From: an uncultured Lachnospiraceae bacterium
GTDB lineage: Bacteria > Bacillota > Clostridia > Lachnospirales > Lachnospiraceae
Direction: 5' to 3'
Length of the DNA: 64,000 nt
Assembly (NCBI GenBank): GCA_910587765.1
Contig: CAJUNR010000025.1
Span: forward strand, 10,583 to 74,582
The notes beneath the pieces were generated by a model. It was not told where the DNA came from, did no database searches, and saw only the letters and a program-made list of their open reading frames with translations. A program made the position numbers and the translations under genes. Below, in pieces: positions 53,999 to 63,952 of this stretch (the first letter of the stretch is position 1; every line of letters begins with the position of its first letter).

Positions 53999-55255
53999 AT
54001 GATTAAAGAAACATTGCAGATGGAACAAATAAATACAGATGCGGATGCTAGTATTAAAGGAATTGGCTTACAGAAGTTACGCGCAGTGGAAAGATTGATG
54101 ACAGCCTTATTAGAAGAAAAGAAGGCTGTTTTTTGCATGGTTGAGCATATTGATGATGTCTTAGAAGTAAATTTGGAAGATGATATTACAGATTATGTTA
54201 CGGAACAAGATAAATCATATTCTACAAATTTTTCAATGAATGATCATGAGATAAAAAATTCTTTAAGAATATTTTTTGATAATTGGTTTGGTACAGTTGA
54301 AGGCTCAGAAAGTATTAAGTTTGTTTTTTATACGAATGCAATGGTTAAAAAAGAAAAAAAGGTAGGGGTGTTAAAAGATATAAAGGAACAATTGCCAGAG
54401 GAACCACTCTTAAAATTGTTAGAGGAGAAAAGATATAAAGAAGCATTTCCTTTTGTGTTGCCAGTGTTTAAACATTATTATATTGAACAACATAAAAAGC
54501 ATACAAATACAATAGAAACATACGAAAAGATATTGGATGCTATGGATGATATAAAGTGGCAACAATTTTTTGACTTAATCGAATGGAATTTTGGAAAACC
54601 AGATGAAAGTCAAGTGAGAATTAATATTAGTACTCTAGTACAAAAGTTATGTATAAAGTATGATGTAAATGAAAAATATGTTGATACAATTGTTGCTAGG
54701 ATTTTAGATATGGTTGAATCAAGAAAATTTGAGGAGGATTTTTTACATCGCATTGTTCATGTTGGTGAGATTAAATCAATTTTTTTAGAATTTGCTCAGG
54801 AAGCAAGGGTACAGGAAAAATTAGATCCGATGCATATAAAATGGGATAGCATTCAGTGTGATGATATAAGAAGTCTCAGAGAAAAATTTACATATGTATG
54901 TTCGACGTATAGTACAGAGGATATTGAAGATTTGGAAGAAGAATATGTAGATGGAGCTTACGAACAAAGTCAGCATCAAAATTTGAGACAAGTAAAGGCA
55001 TATAATTATAGAGTTTATAAGGTGTGTTGTAAGGAGATAAAAAAGTTTTTAAAAGAACATACAGATAATTTGTCACAAGATGAAATAGAAACACTACTAA
55101 ATGATTTGACAGATAGTGCATATGCTCTTATGCGGGATAAGGCTCAAACATATAATGTAGCATTTGAGGACAGAGATATGATTAGAAAAACGGTCGTTAT
55201 CTTATTTCAGGATTGTTATTTGGCATTAGATAGGAGGAAATCAATAAATGGATAG
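53999..55255 (+). CDS. ABC-3C effector with Cap4-like (DUF4297-type) nuclease domain
   Basis: A 418-residue protein, first of a three-gene AT-rich operon. The N-terminal 130 residues look like a restriction-endonuclease-fold domain of the DUF4297/Cap4 type: KGIGLQKLRAVERLMTALL, then E-x-x-DDV in MVEHIDDVLEVN, then the core EQDKSY, then NSLRIFFDNWF. The helical C-terminus fits the recruitment domains found in effectors of ABC three-component systems. Such systems are predicted anti-phage or anti-plasmid modules. Start at 53999 was chosen for its AGGAGATGCC site; a longer frame begins at 53951 without one. Confidence 0.62.
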   Translation: MIKETLQMEQINTDADASIKGIGLQKLRAVERLMTALLEEKKAVFCMVEHIDDVLEVNLEDDITDYVTEQDKSYSTNFSMNDHEIKNSLRIFFDNWFGTVEGSESIKFVFYTNAMVKKEKKVGVLKDIKEQLPEEPLLKLLEEKRYKEAFPFVLPVFKHYYIEQHKKHTNTIETYEKILDAMDDIKWQQFFDLIEWNFGKPDESQVRINISTLVQKLCIKYDVNEKYVDTIVARILDMVESRKFEEDFLHRIVHVGEIKSIFLEFAQEARVQEKLDPMHIKWDSIQCDDIRSLREKFTYVCSTYSTEDIEDLEEEYVDGAYEQSQHQNLRQVKAYNYRVYKVCCKEIKKFLKEHTDNLSQDEIETLLNDLTDSAYALMRDKAQTYNVAFEDRDMIRKTVVILFQDCYLALDRRKSING

Positions 55256-55766
55256 TAAAAAAAGAATGATGTTCATTTTAGAAGAAGATTACTATTTTAT
55301 TACAATAAAGATTCTTTCTATTCTTAAAGCATTAGAATGTGATAAGAAACCGTTTGAAGATTATAGAAAACTAGGGATTATATTCGAATTTATAAAAAAC
55401 GAAGATAATATGAGTTTTCTAGAAAAATTACTTAGTTATAGTTCGAATGATATTTTTGATAATGAGAGAGCAATTAAAATTTTTTGTGATTCTAGATTAG
55501 AAGTTTCTGTAATAAAGAGGGTATTGTTTTTTCTAGATAAGCAGGAGATAATTGTTTTAGCTAGAAACAAAAAGAATTGTAATATTGATGTGAATTTGAA
55601 AGGCACAACAGAGCTTGATGAGTTAATTGATTTAGGTGTATTGAATGAAGATTTGCAGAGATGTAGAAATATAAAAAGATTATTACCAAGGATTAGAAGT
55701 CTGAAATTGGATACACTTCAGAAAAAAATTTTTGGATATGATGAGGTGTCAAAATGGGAAGATTAG
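55248..55766 (+). CDS. ABC-3C middle component
   Basis: A 172-residue protein between the effector and the ATPase, overlapping both (8 bp and 13 bp). It is helix-rich with a likely winged-helix end (SVIKRVLFFLDKQEIIVLARNKKNCNIDVNL). Length and position match the middle component that bridges effector and ATPase in ABC-3C systems; sequence alone would not identify it. Start follows TAGGAGGAAATC. Confidence 0.58.
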   Translation: MDSKKRMMFILEEDYYFITIKILSILKALECDKKPFEDYRKLGIIFEFIKNEDNMSFLEKLLSYSSNDIFDNERAIKIFCDSRLEVSVIKRVLFFLDKQEIIVLARNKKNCNIDVNLKGTTELDELIDLGVLNEDLQRCRNIKRLLPRIRSLKLDTLQKKIFGYDEVSKWED

Positions 55767-57676
55767 CTATACGCAGAGTGATTTATAATGGCGAAAAATA
55801 CAGTTTTGAATCCCCATATTTAAATGATGGATTGATTATAATGGAGGGAATAAATGGTCATGGAAAAAGTACCTTTATGAATCTGATTTATTATGCTTTG
55901 GGAGGGCGTGTTCAAGCATTTAATAAAAAGGATAATGATGTTGATAATAAACATAATGAAATTTATAAAGACAAAAATAACTATGTTGAATTATTGATAG
56001 AAATTTGTGGTGAAGAATATGAATTGACACGATATATAGGAGATTCTCTGATTTTTGTTGTAGGAAAAGATGAAAAAGTAATTGAAACATGTGTATCTAG
56101 AAACCAAAGTGATGATAATACTATTGTTTTTTCTGATTGGATACTAGAAAAATTAAAAGTAGAAGTATTTGATCTTGTGCAAGGAACAAAGAGTTTTAAA
56201 TTGAATTTTACAGATTTAATGCGACTTATTTATCATGATCAGTCCACAGAGGTTAGTAGGGTATATAAAGAGGCGGATAATTCTAATTTTTTATCAGATT
56301 CTTTGGAAATTAGGAAAGCAATTTTTGAAGTGTTGCTTGGAAAAACTTATAATGACTATTATTACATTTTAGGGCAATATAAACTAAAACTAAAAGAATT
56401 TGAAAAAGCACAGGCAATTATGGATAGTTATGATGAATTTTTGGGTGAAATACTAGATTATGACTTGGCAAACGTAATTCATATTAAATCTATGATAGAA
56501 GAAAATCAGGAAATGATTGAAAGAGTTCAGATTGAAAGAGAAATTGCGATAGATCAAAAAAGTAATGTTGATGAAGTATGGCAAATTATTGATCAACAGA
56601 AGTCTATATTAATTGAAAGGCAAAATAGTGAAGAGGAATGGATACAGTCAAAACAATTAACATTACAATCAATTGATAAGATTGTTTATTTAATTGATGA
56701 AGCAGAAAAAGAACTGGAAGAGATAGAAAAAATACGTTTGGTTAATAAAAAACTGAAATTATTTACCCCCAATACATGCCCGTATTGTTTAAGGAAAGTA
56801 GAAAGAGAAAAAGGAAAATGTATTTGCGGTAATGATATCGCAGAAGAACAGTATGAAAAATTTTTTTATACAGATGAAGAGTATCTAGATATATTGAAGG
56901 TAAAAAAGAAAGCGATTCTGTCTCTTAATTCTTTGCTAGATAGAAAAAATGAAAGAATGCATGTAATCATCGCTCATATTGAAAAAAGTAGACAAGAGGT
57001 TGAAAAAATAAAGAAATATATTGGGGAATTAACGAGGGATATTGCTTCAAATTATAATTCTGCATATATACGACAGTTAGATGAGCGTGAAAGAGAACTT
57101 AACGGAAAGATAGTTGAGTTGCAGCAGGCAGAAGAATTAGCAATTAAAAGAGAAAAACTTGTTTCTGAGGTTACACAATTAAGGAATCAAGTTGAAGGAT
57201 TAAAAATAAAAGTAGAAAGCTATTTAAATGCAGCGAAAGAGGATATGTTGAATAAAAAGGAGGATTTCGATAAGATATATCTTGACTTAATGAAAAGAGC
57301 AGATGAACATTGTTTCTCAGCGTATTTGGGTGAGGATTATATGCCTCATATAAATAGTGGTTCATATAGAGAAAGGAGCGCAGCAGTCCCTAAGAGATTA
57401 ATGTATTTTTTGACTTTGATGATTGAGAGTCTAAAAAACGAAGTCAATTTTCCTCGGTTTTTAATGATTGATACACCTAATAAAGAAGGGATTGATAGAG
57501 AAAATTTAATTAAAAATATTGCTTTATTAAAAGAAACAGATATTTACACTAAAGAGGGAAGTATTTCATATCAAATTATATTAACGACAGGGATAGATAC
57601 ATACCCTGAGGAATTTAAGGATTTTGTATTTTATACTCTTGATGGAGATAAATATTTATTACAAGAAAACGGATAA
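55754..57676 (+). CDS. Rad50-like ABC ATPase of the ABC-3C system
   Basis: A 640-residue SMC/Rad50-like ATPase. Walker A is GINGHGKST (about 32-40), two coiled-coil arms flank a zinc hook (CPYCLRKVEREKGKCICG, near 340-358), and the C-terminal lobe has the Walker B FLMIDTPNKEGID. In ABC-3C systems this subunit is the sensor for invading DNA that controls the effector. The whole operon is much more AT-rich than its surroundings, a sign of transfer. It ends before a strong terminator. Confidence 0.72.
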   Translation: MGRLAIRRVIYNGEKYSFESPYLNDGLIIMEGINGHGKSTFMNLIYYALGGRVQAFNKKDNDVDNKHNEIYKDKNNYVELLIEICGEEYELTRYIGDSLIFVVGKDEKVIETCVSRNQSDDNTIVFSDWILEKLKVEVFDLVQGTKSFKLNFTDLMRLIYHDQSTEVSRVYKEADNSNFLSDSLEIRKAIFEVLLGKTYNDYYYILGQYKLKLKEFEKAQAIMDSYDEFLGEILDYDLANVIHIKSMIEENQEMIERVQIEREIAIDQKSNVDEVWQIIDQQKSILIERQNSEEEWIQSKQLTLQSIDKIVYLIDEAEKELEEIEKIRLVNKKLKLFTPNTCPYCLRKVEREKGKCICGNDIAEEQYEKFFYTDEEYLDILKVKKKAILSLNSLLDRKNERMHVIIAHIEKSRQEVEKIKKYIGELTRDIASNYNSAYIRQLDERERELNGKIVELQQAEELAIKREKLVSEVTQLRNQVEGLKIKVESYLNAAKEDMLNKKEDFDKIYLDLMKRADEHCFSAYLGEDYMPHINSGSYRERSAAVPKRLMYFLTLMIESLKNEVNFPRFLMIDTPNKEGIDRENLIKNIALLKETDIYTKEGSISYQIILTTGIDTYPEEFKDFVFYTLDGDKYLLQENG

Positions 57677-57726
57677 TGTGATAAAACAAATATAAGGAAT
57701 ATATGGTAATAAGGGGTAATTGCATA

Positions 57727-57765
57727 GCCGATTGGTTTTCAAAACGAGAATCAGTCGGTTTTTTT
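57727..57765 (+). terminator. Terminator of the ABC-3C operon
   Basis: CCGATTGGTTTTC pairs with GAGAATCAGTCGG, followed by eight T residues. A second hairpin (ATAGCCAT/GTGGCTAT) lies at 57784-57815 in the parA leader. Confidence 0.8.
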
Positions 57766-57845
57766 TATTGCCAAAAACCCATACATAGCCATTCTGTCTT
57801 ATGCAGGGTGGCTATTAAATTTTTCAGGAAAGGAGGTAAACCGTG

Positions 57846-58667
57846 ATGTCTAAATGTAAGGTAATCGCCCTTGCAAACCAGAAAGGCGGGACGGGCAAGA
57901 CTACGACTGCCGTAAATTTAGGTGTAGGGCTTGTAAACGAGGGGAAGAAAGTGCTGCTTGTGGACGCCGATCCGCAGGGGGATTTGACAACCTCTTTGGG
58001 GTGGGCGGATCAGGACAGCCTTCCGGTCACGCTCTCAACGCAGATGGAAAAGATTATCCGTGACGAGCTGTTTGAAGCGGGCGAGGGGATTTTACACCAT
58101 GACGAGGGCGTAGACCTGATTCCGGCGAATATCGAGCTGTCCGGCATGGAAATCACGCTTGTAAACGCCATGAGCAGGGAGTTCACTATGAAGTCCTATC
58201 TAAGTGAGCTGAAAAAGGATTATGACTATATCCTGATTGACTGTATGCCGAGTCTGGGTATGCTTACCATCAATGCGCTTGCGGCGGCGGACAGCGTAAT
58301 CGTCCCGGTGCAGGCGCACTATCTCCCCTTAAAGGGAATGACGCAGCTTATGAAAACCATAGGCAAGGTACAGCGGCAGATTAACCCCGGTTTAAAGGTG
58401 GACGGCGTATTATTGACGCTGGCAGATATGCGGACAAACCTTGCCCGTGCCACAGCCGACAATCTAAGGCAGAATTACGGGAGGGTAATCAAAGTGTACC
58501 AGACGGTCATCCCCGTTGCGGTGAAAGCGGCGGAAACCAGCGCCGCAGGGCAGAGCATTTACAGCTATGACAAAAACGGTGCGGCGGCAAAGGCGTATGG
58601 AGCATTTACGAGGGAGGTGATACGCAGTGGCGAAAGAAATAAAAATGCCGCTTCCCTCAGCCGCTGA
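57846..58667 (+). CDS. parA: ParA-family partition ATPase of a mobile element
   Basis: A 273-residue ParA/Soj-type ATPase. The deviant Walker A KGGTGKTTT is in IALANQKGGTGKTTTAVNLG, the second motif is LLVDADPQGDLTTSLGW, and Walker B is YDYILIDCMPSLGML. It would segregate or stabilise the circular form of a conjugative element. ATG 57846 (or GTG 57843) follows AGGAAAGGAGG. The parB-like gene starts inside its last 41 bases. Confidence 0.93.
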   Translation: MSKCKVIALANQKGGTGKTTTAVNLGVGLVNEGKKVLLVDADPQGDLTTSLGWADQDSLPVTLSTQMEKIIRDELFEAGEGILHHDEGVDLIPANIELSGMEITLVNAMSREFTMKSYLSELKKDYDYILIDCMPSLGMLTINALAAADSVIVPVQAHYLPLKGMTQLMKTIGKVQRQINPGLKVDGVLLTLADMRTNLARATADNLRQNYGRVIKVYQTVIPVAVKAAETSAAGQSIYSYDKNGAAAKAYGAFTREVIRSGERNKNAASLSR

Positions 58668-59562
58668 CCTGTTCAGCACACAGGAGGAACGGGACAATGA
58701 AAGCCGGGAATCCGTCAGGGAAATCCCGTTGGGGGAAATCAGCGATTTTCCCAACCACCCGTTTAAGGTGAAGATGGACGAAAGCATGGCGGATATGGCG
58801 GAGAGCGTAAAGCAGTATGGCGTTCTTGTGCCTGCCCTTGTCCGGGAAAAGCCGGAGGGCGGCTATGAAATGATAGCCGGACACAGACGGAAAATGGCGA
58901 GCGAGCTTGCGGAGAAAAAGGAGATACCGTGCATTGTCCGTAACTTGACAGATGATGAAGCGGTGTTGATTATGGTAGATTCTAACCTGCAAAGGGAGCA
59001 GATACTACCATCAGAAAAAGCGTTTGCCTACAAGATGAAACTGGACGCAATGAAAAGACAGGCGGGCAGACCGAGTAAAAATAATTCTGTCCCAGTGGGA
59101 CAGAATTTCGGGCAGACTTCAAGAGAGCTTTTGGCAGAGAAATCGCCGGACAGCAATACTCAAATTCAGCGATATATCCGCTTGACCGAGTTAATCACGC
59201 CAATTCTGGATATGGTTGACAGCGGCAAGATTGCCATACGCCCAGCGGTAGAATTGTCTTACCTGCCGAAAGAGCAACAGACTATTCTGCTTGACACCAT
59301 GCAGTTGGAGGACTGCACACCGAGCCATGCACAGGCGATTAAAATGCGTAAGTTTGCAGACGAGGGGAGGTTGAACGAAGATGTGATCCTCTCTATTTTA
59401 TCAGAGGAAAAGGGGAACCAGAAGGAGCAGTTTCGTATGCCGAAAGAGCGTATCAGCAAATATTTTTCACCGGGGACGCCTGCGAAACAGATGGAAGATA
59501 CGATTGTAAAGGCACTGGAGCTGTACCGGAAACGGGAGCGGAGTAAGGACAGGGAACGGTGA
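58627..59562 (+). CDS. parB: ParB/Spo0J-family partition protein
   Basis: A 311-residue ParB-type protein. The N-terminal nuclease-like (sulfiredoxin fold) domain has IPLGEISDFPNHPFKV and the CTP-binding GHRRKMASELA; a KorB-like helix-turn-helix with SNLQREQILPSEKAFAYKMKLDAMKRQ and SNTQIQRYIRLTELITPILD follows. This set, ParA then ParB then a CnaB surface protein, is common in Tn1549-like conjugative elements of Clostridia. GTG start at 58627 inside parA after GGGAGGTGATACGCA. Confidence 0.92.
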   Translation: MAKEIKMPLPSAADLFSTQEERDNESRESVREIPLGEISDFPNHPFKVKMDESMADMAESVKQYGVLVPALVREKPEGGYEMIAGHRRKMASELAEKKEIPCIVRNLTDDEAVLIMVDSNLQREQILPSEKAFAYKMKLDAMKRQAGRPSKNNSVPVGQNFGQTSRELLAEKSPDSNTQIQRYIRLTELITPILDMVDSGKIAIRPAVELSYLPKEQQTILLDTMQLEDCTPSHAQAIKMRKFADEGRLNEDVILSILSEEKGNQKEQFRMPKERISKYFSPGTPAKQMEDTIVKALELYRKRERSKDRER

Positions 59563-59570
59563 CAGTGAGG

Positions 59571-59617
59571 CTTTCCGCCACGGGACAGCTATGCCCTTTT
59601 GCGGATAGCCTTTTTCA
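59571..59617 (+). terminator. Terminator-like hairpin after parB
   Basis: GGCTTTCCGC pairs with GCGGATAGCC (one mismatch), followed by TTTTTC. Confidence 0.55.
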
Positions 59618-59740
59618 CCGTTTCCCCCTTCCCACACCCTACCCCTTTCAGTTACCAGCCGAATACCAGCCGAAAAAACAATATGGAGCCAGTGGCCATC
59701 CTTTTTTCTGGCTGGCACGGCAGAAGTACCAGTTTACCAA

Positions 59741-59767
59741 CCCTGCATACCGCAGGGATTTTTTTAT
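59741..59767 (+). terminator. Hairpin with U-tract before the adhesin gene
   Basis: CCCTGC-ATACC-GCAGGG followed by ATTTTTTTAT. It lies 30 bp before the adhesin start, so it may act as an attenuator. Confidence 0.6.
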
Positions 59768-59796
59768 GCCAAAAAATAAATATGGAGGTAAGTAGA

Positions 59797-62661
59797 TTGA
59801 AGAAGTTGAAAGAGAGATTGAAAAGAGGGCTTGCCATGATGATGGCGGCGGCATCCATTGTTTCCGTCTTTCCGTCCATGAACGTGTCGGCGGCGTCGGA
59901 GACAGCGAAGATTACCTTTGCGTACTGCCATGACGGGGCGGGCAACACCATCAAATACCAGCAGACCGTTACCCATGATGGGAGGGTATGCGGCGAGGCG
60001 GGGGATGCGAGAACCCGTATCTATGCGGACGGGGAGCCTGCCTTCTGCATCCAGCCGGGAGTGTCGCTGCACACGGGGAACACCCTGCGGGCAAATGCGT
60101 CCGACACATGGAACGCCCTGAGCGGGAGCCAGAGGGACGCCGTGAACCTTGCGCTTTTATACGGTTCGCAGGGCAGCATGGGGAGCCTGCCCGGTTCTGA
60201 GGATGAAAAGGTGGTTGCCACGCAGATGGTCATATGGGAGATCGTGACTGGGTGCAGGAACGCCAATGCCCCGTATAACCAGACGGATGGCAAGTTCTAT
60301 AACAGCATCTGTGCGAATGGGGCAAACGGCGGCGTGTCCGCAGCGTACAGCCAGATTGTGGCGGGTATGCAGAAACACGGGACAATCCCCAGCTTTGCGT
60401 CCACCGACAGGAACGCAGTCGTAAAGGAGCTTTCATGGGACGGGGACAGGTACGTTGTGAAACTGACGGATACAAACGGGGTTTTGTCAAAATATAACTT
60501 CACTTCATCCAACAACAATGTATCCGTGAGTGCGTCCGGCAATACGCTCACCATCACTTCCCAAAAGGCGGTGACAGAGGACGTGCTTTTGACCGCAACA
60601 AAGAGAAGCCCGGCAGTCAGCGGCACCCTTGTAGCCTATGGCGATGCGTCCCTGCAAGACGTTGTTGTGGGCGTGGAGAGCGCATCTGACATCACGGTAT
60701 ATTTGAGCGTGAAAATCCCTTACGGCCATGTGCAGATTGTCAAAACATCCGAGGACGGGATCGTGGAGGGGCTGAAGTTCCAGATTACGGGCAACGGCAT
60801 TGACAAGACCGTGGTTACGGGCAAAAACGGGAAGATTAAGGTGGAGAACCTGAATCCGGGAACCTATACCGTGACCGAGCTGACAGAGGAACGCTATGAG
60901 CCGCAGAAATCGCAGAAAGTGACCGTTTCGGGCGGGCAGACCGCAAAGGTGGAGTTCTCCAACATCTTAAAGCGTGGCGATCTGAAAGTAATCAAAGGTT
61001 CCGAGGACAATCTGGTGGAGGGCGTGAAATTCCATCTGTACGGCACAGCCCTTTCCGGCGCAGCCGTGGATGAATACGCAGTGACCGATAAGAACGGTGT
61101 GGCGATGTTTTCTAATATCCTCATTTCCGGCTCCACACCGTACACCCTTGAGGAAGTGGATACCGCAGTCCGCTATGTCATCCCGGAGAAACAGAGCGTC
61201 ACAATCAAGTGGAAGGAAGTCACCAGCGCAACCGTGACCAACATCCTGAAAAAGTTCCGTGTCAACGTGACAAAGACAGACAGGGAAAACGGGGAGCCGC
61301 AGGGTGACGCAACGCTGGCGGGCGCAGTGTATGGCATTTATGACGGGGACACCCTGATTGACACCTACACCACCGACAGCGAGGGGAAATTCACCACAAA
61401 ATATTATATCTGCGGCTATGACTGGAGTGTCCGTGAAATCACGCCGTCCGAAGGCTACCTTTTGGACGAAACCGTACACCATGTAGGGGCGGAGCCGGAG
61501 AATTATACGATTGAGCTGAACACCACTTCCAATGACGTGACGGAACAGGTCATCAAAGGGCGCATTTCCATCATCAAGCATACCGATGACGGCAGCACGC
61601 AGATTGAAACGCCGGAGGAGGGCGCAGAATTCCAGGTGTACCTGAAGCGTTCCGGCAGTTACGACAATGCGAAAGAGAGCGAGCGGGATGTGCTGGTATG
61701 CGATGAATACGGCTATGCGGAAACAAAAGACCTGCCTTACGGCGTTTACACCGTCCACCAGACCAAAGGGTGGGAAGGCAGCGAGCTGATGAAGGACTTT
61801 GACGTGTATGTCAGCAAAGACGGGGAGGTTTACCGCTACCTGATCAACAACAGGCCGTTTGCGTCCTATATCAAGATTGTGAAGAAGGACGCCGAAACCG
61901 GGAACACCATCCCCCTTGCAGGCGCAGGCTACCAGATTTATGACAGCGCAGGGGAGCTTGTCACCATGAAGTACACCTACCCGGAGGTGACGGTTCTGGA
62001 TACGTTCTATACCGGGGCGGACGGATACCTGATTACGCCGGAGGAGCTGCCTTTTGGGGATTACACGATGGTTGAGGTGCAGGCTCCTTATGGCTATGTG
62101 CTGGATTCCACGCCTGTCCCGTTTACCGTGGCGCAGGAAAATTCCACCGAGGAGGGCGGCGTCACCGTTGTTGTGACGGAGCAGAAAAATATGCCGCAGA
62201 AAGGCAGAATCCTTGTGGCCAAGACCGCCGAGGAATTTACAGGCGTCCAGACTTCCGGTGATGGAATAATTGACAAAGACGGGGATTTAGCGGAAGGCGG
62301 CAACATTTATACCCCGGTGTTTGAAGTGGTCGGGAAAGCAGGGGCGGTATATGAAATCATTGCCGCAGAAGATATTATTACGCAGGACGGAACCGTGCGG
62401 GCAGGCGCAGGGGAAGTTGTGGACACCGTTACCACTGATGAGGACGGGAACACAGAAAGCAAGGAGCTGTATTTAGGGAAATACAAAGTTGTGGAGGTGA
62501 CTGCGCCTTATGGGTGTGTGCTGAATATTGAGGGACACGAAATCGAGCTTGTCTATGCGGGACAGGAAATCTCCGTGACGGAAACCGACACCGCCTTTTA
62601 CAACGAGCGTCAGAAAGTGACGGTTGGGACACGGCGGCGTCCATGCTATTGCTTGCACTGA
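59797..62661 (+). CDS. Thioester/CnaB (VaFE-type) surface adhesin, 3' truncated
   Basis: A 954-residue exported protein. Signal peptide with basic start (KKLKERLKRGLAMMMAAASIVSVFPSMNVSAAS), then a thioester (TQXA) domain with the reactive Cys in AFCIQPG and the TQMVIW motif, then at least six CnaB-type isopeptide domains (for example VQIVKTSEDGIVEGLKF, LKVIKGSEDNLVEGVKF, RVNVTKTDRENG, ISIIKHTDDGSTQ, IKIVKKDAETG, GRILVAKTAEEF). Such proteins in Tn1549-like elements help cell contact. The frame ends in an unrelated tail (TRRRPCYCLH) where further domains, a sortase motif and a membrane anchor are expected, so the gene is cut near 62620. TTG 59797 behind GGAGGTAAGTAGA is the likely start. Confidence 0.85.
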   Translation: MKKLKERLKRGLAMMMAAASIVSVFPSMNVSAASETAKITFAYCHDGAGNTIKYQQTVTHDGRVCGEAGDARTRIYADGEPAFCIQPGVSLHTGNTLRANASDTWNALSGSQRDAVNLALLYGSQGSMGSLPGSEDEKVVATQMVIWEIVTGCRNANAPYNQTDGKFYNSICANGANGGVSAAYSQIVAGMQKHGTIPSFASTDRNAVVKELSWDGDRYVVKLTDTNGVLSKYNFTSSNNNVSVSASGNTLTITSQKAVTEDVLLTATKRSPAVSGTLVAYGDASLQDVVVGVESASDITVYLSVKIPYGHVQIVKTSEDGIVEGLKFQITGNGIDKTVVTGKNGKIKVENLNPGTYTVTELTEERYEPQKSQKVTVSGGQTAKVEFSNILKRGDLKVIKGSEDNLVEGVKFHLYGTALSGAAVDEYAVTDKNGVAMFSNILISGSTPYTLEEVDTAVRYVIPEKQSVTIKWKEVTSATVTNILKKFRVNVTKTDRENGEPQGDATLAGAVYGIYDGDTLIDTYTTDSEGKFTTKYYICGYDWSVREITPSEGYLLDETVHHVGAEPENYTIELNTTSNDVTEQVIKGRISIIKHTDDGSTQIETPEEGAEFQVYLKRSGSYDNAKESERDVLVCDEYGYAETKDLPYGVYTVHQTKGWEGSELMKDFDVYVSKDGEVYRYLINNRPFASYIKIVKKDAETGNTIPLAGAGYQIYDSAGELVTMKYTYPEVTVLDTFYTGADGYLITPEELPFGDYTMVEVQAPYGYVLDSTPVPFTVAQENSTEEGGVTVVVTEQKNMPQKGRILVAKTAEEFTGVQTSGDGIIDKDGDLAEGGNIYTPVFEVVGKAGAVYEIIAAEDIITQDGTVRAGAGEVVDTVTTDEDGNTESKELYLGKYKVVEVTAPYGCVLNIEGHEIELVYAGQEISVTETDTAFYNERQKVTVGTRRRPCYCLH

Positions 62662-63095
62662 TATTTTATTTAAAATACGAGGCACCGAAAGACGAGCAGA
62701 ATTTCCCGATGGTGATGGAGCTGCTGCGGGCGGGGGAAGTCCGGGAGGACAACGATGAATACTGGAGCTGGTATGGGTTTGACAGCAGGGTGGAATGGTG
62801 CGCCTGCTTTGTGTCATGGTGTGCGGAGCAATGCGGCTATCTGGAAAGTGGAGTGATACCGAAATTCTCCCTATGTTCGGACGGCGTGGACTGGTTCCAT
62901 GCCCGTGGGCAGTTTCAGGACGCAAGCTATGTCCCGGCAGCGGGGGACATTATTTTCTTTGACTGGGAAAATGACGGAACCATAGACCATGTGGGGATTG
63001 TGGAGAGCGTGACAAACGGCGTTGTGAATACCATAGAGGGGAACAGCGGCGATATATGTGCAAGGAGGAGTTACAGTATGGGCAGTGATGTGAAG
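62620..63095 (+). pseudogene. CHAP-domain peptidoglycan hydrolase fragment
   Basis: A transmembrane segment (SMLLLALIFYLKY) leads into a CHAP amidase/peptidase domain with the catalytic Cys in VEWCACFVSWCAEQCGY and His in TIDHVGIVE, plus NTIEGNSGD. This is the cell-wall hydrolase usual in conjugative elements. The 5' end is lost at the junction with the adhesin, and the 3' end runs in frame into a foreign sequence at about 63095. The ATG at 62643 lies within the membrane helix and is not a natural start. Confidence 0.75.
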
Positions 63096-63671
63096 ATGGG
63101 ACTTTCCTATCTCGACATGATGATTATTCACAGCCCCCAGCCGTGGATGGAGGTAAACCAATCTTCAAATCGCTATTATGAAGAAAACAGGCAGGTGTGG
63201 AAAGCGTTGGAAGCTGCTTTGGCCGCCGGTAAAGTAAGGGCTATCGGAGTATCTAATTTTTTGAAAGAAGATATTGACAGCCTGTGGGAAGCGGCGGAGA
63301 TAAAGCCGATGGTGAATCAGGTGCTTTGCCATATTTCAAATACGCCTGCTGTTCTCATTTCGTATTGCCAGAGCAAAGGGATTGTGATGGAGGCTTATTC
63401 CCCCGTGGCTCATGGAGAAGCGTTAAAGAACGAGCATATCAAGGCGATGGCGGAGAAATATGGTGTGTCTATCCCGCAGCTCTGTATCCGCTATGATTTG
63501 CAGCTTGGAATGATTGTCCTTCCGAAAACGGCAAACCCGGAACACATGAGGACAAATGCCGAGATTGATTTTACAATTTCGGACGAGGATATGAACACGC
63601 TGATGAATATGGAGAAAATCAAGGACTACGGGGAATATAGCCGTTTCCCTGTATTCGGAGGAAGAAAATAA
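63095..63671 (+). pseudogene. Aldo/keto reductase, 5' truncated and fused to the CHAP frame
   Basis: From KMGLSYLDMMIIHSPQPW on, the sequence is the C-terminal two thirds of an aldo/keto reductase: AALAAGKVRAIGVSNF, MVNQVLCHISNTP, VMEAYSPVAHG, IVLPKTANPEHMRTN. The N-terminal part with the catalytic Asp, Tyr and Lys is absent; only the His in IIHSP remains. The frame is continuous with the CHAP domain, giving a chimeric protein that should be inactive as a reductase. The cupin gene follows 14 bp later with its own ribosome site, as in AKR-cupin gene pairs. Confidence 0.8.
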
Positions 63672-63685
63672 AAGGAGGAAAAACC

Positions 63686-63950
63686 GTGATTGATTTAAGC
63701 AACAGCTTCATTTTCCCCAAAGGGGATAAGGTCGAAGGAGAGAATTTTAAAGGAGAAGCATGGCAGGAACGGCTGGTTCCTATGCAATCAGAGTGGAACT
63801 GCCCGATTGGAAATGTGACCTTTGCGCCCGGTGCAAGGAATAGCTGGCACTCCCATCCGGGCGGACAAATCCTTTTGATAACAGCCGGACGTGGCTGGTA
63901 TCAGGAAGAAGGAAAACCGGCACAGGAGCTTCATGCCGGGGATATAGGCT
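63686..63950 (+). pseudogene. Cupin-domain protein, 3' truncated
   Basis: GTG 63686 behind AAAGGAGG opens a small cupin: NVTFAPGARNSWHSHPGGQILLITAGRGWYQEEGKPAQELHAGD, with metal-binding His residues in WHSH. After ELHAGD the sequence changes abruptly and lacks the expected second cupin motif. The last 50 bases belong to a different gene, so the cupin is cut. Confidence 0.75.
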
Positions 63951-63952
63951 TC

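Noticed and set aside
53999..57676. Wadjet (JetABCD) system
   Set aside because: Gene sizes and order do not fit JetA-D; the zinc-hook ATPase with a small middle gene fits ABC-3C better.
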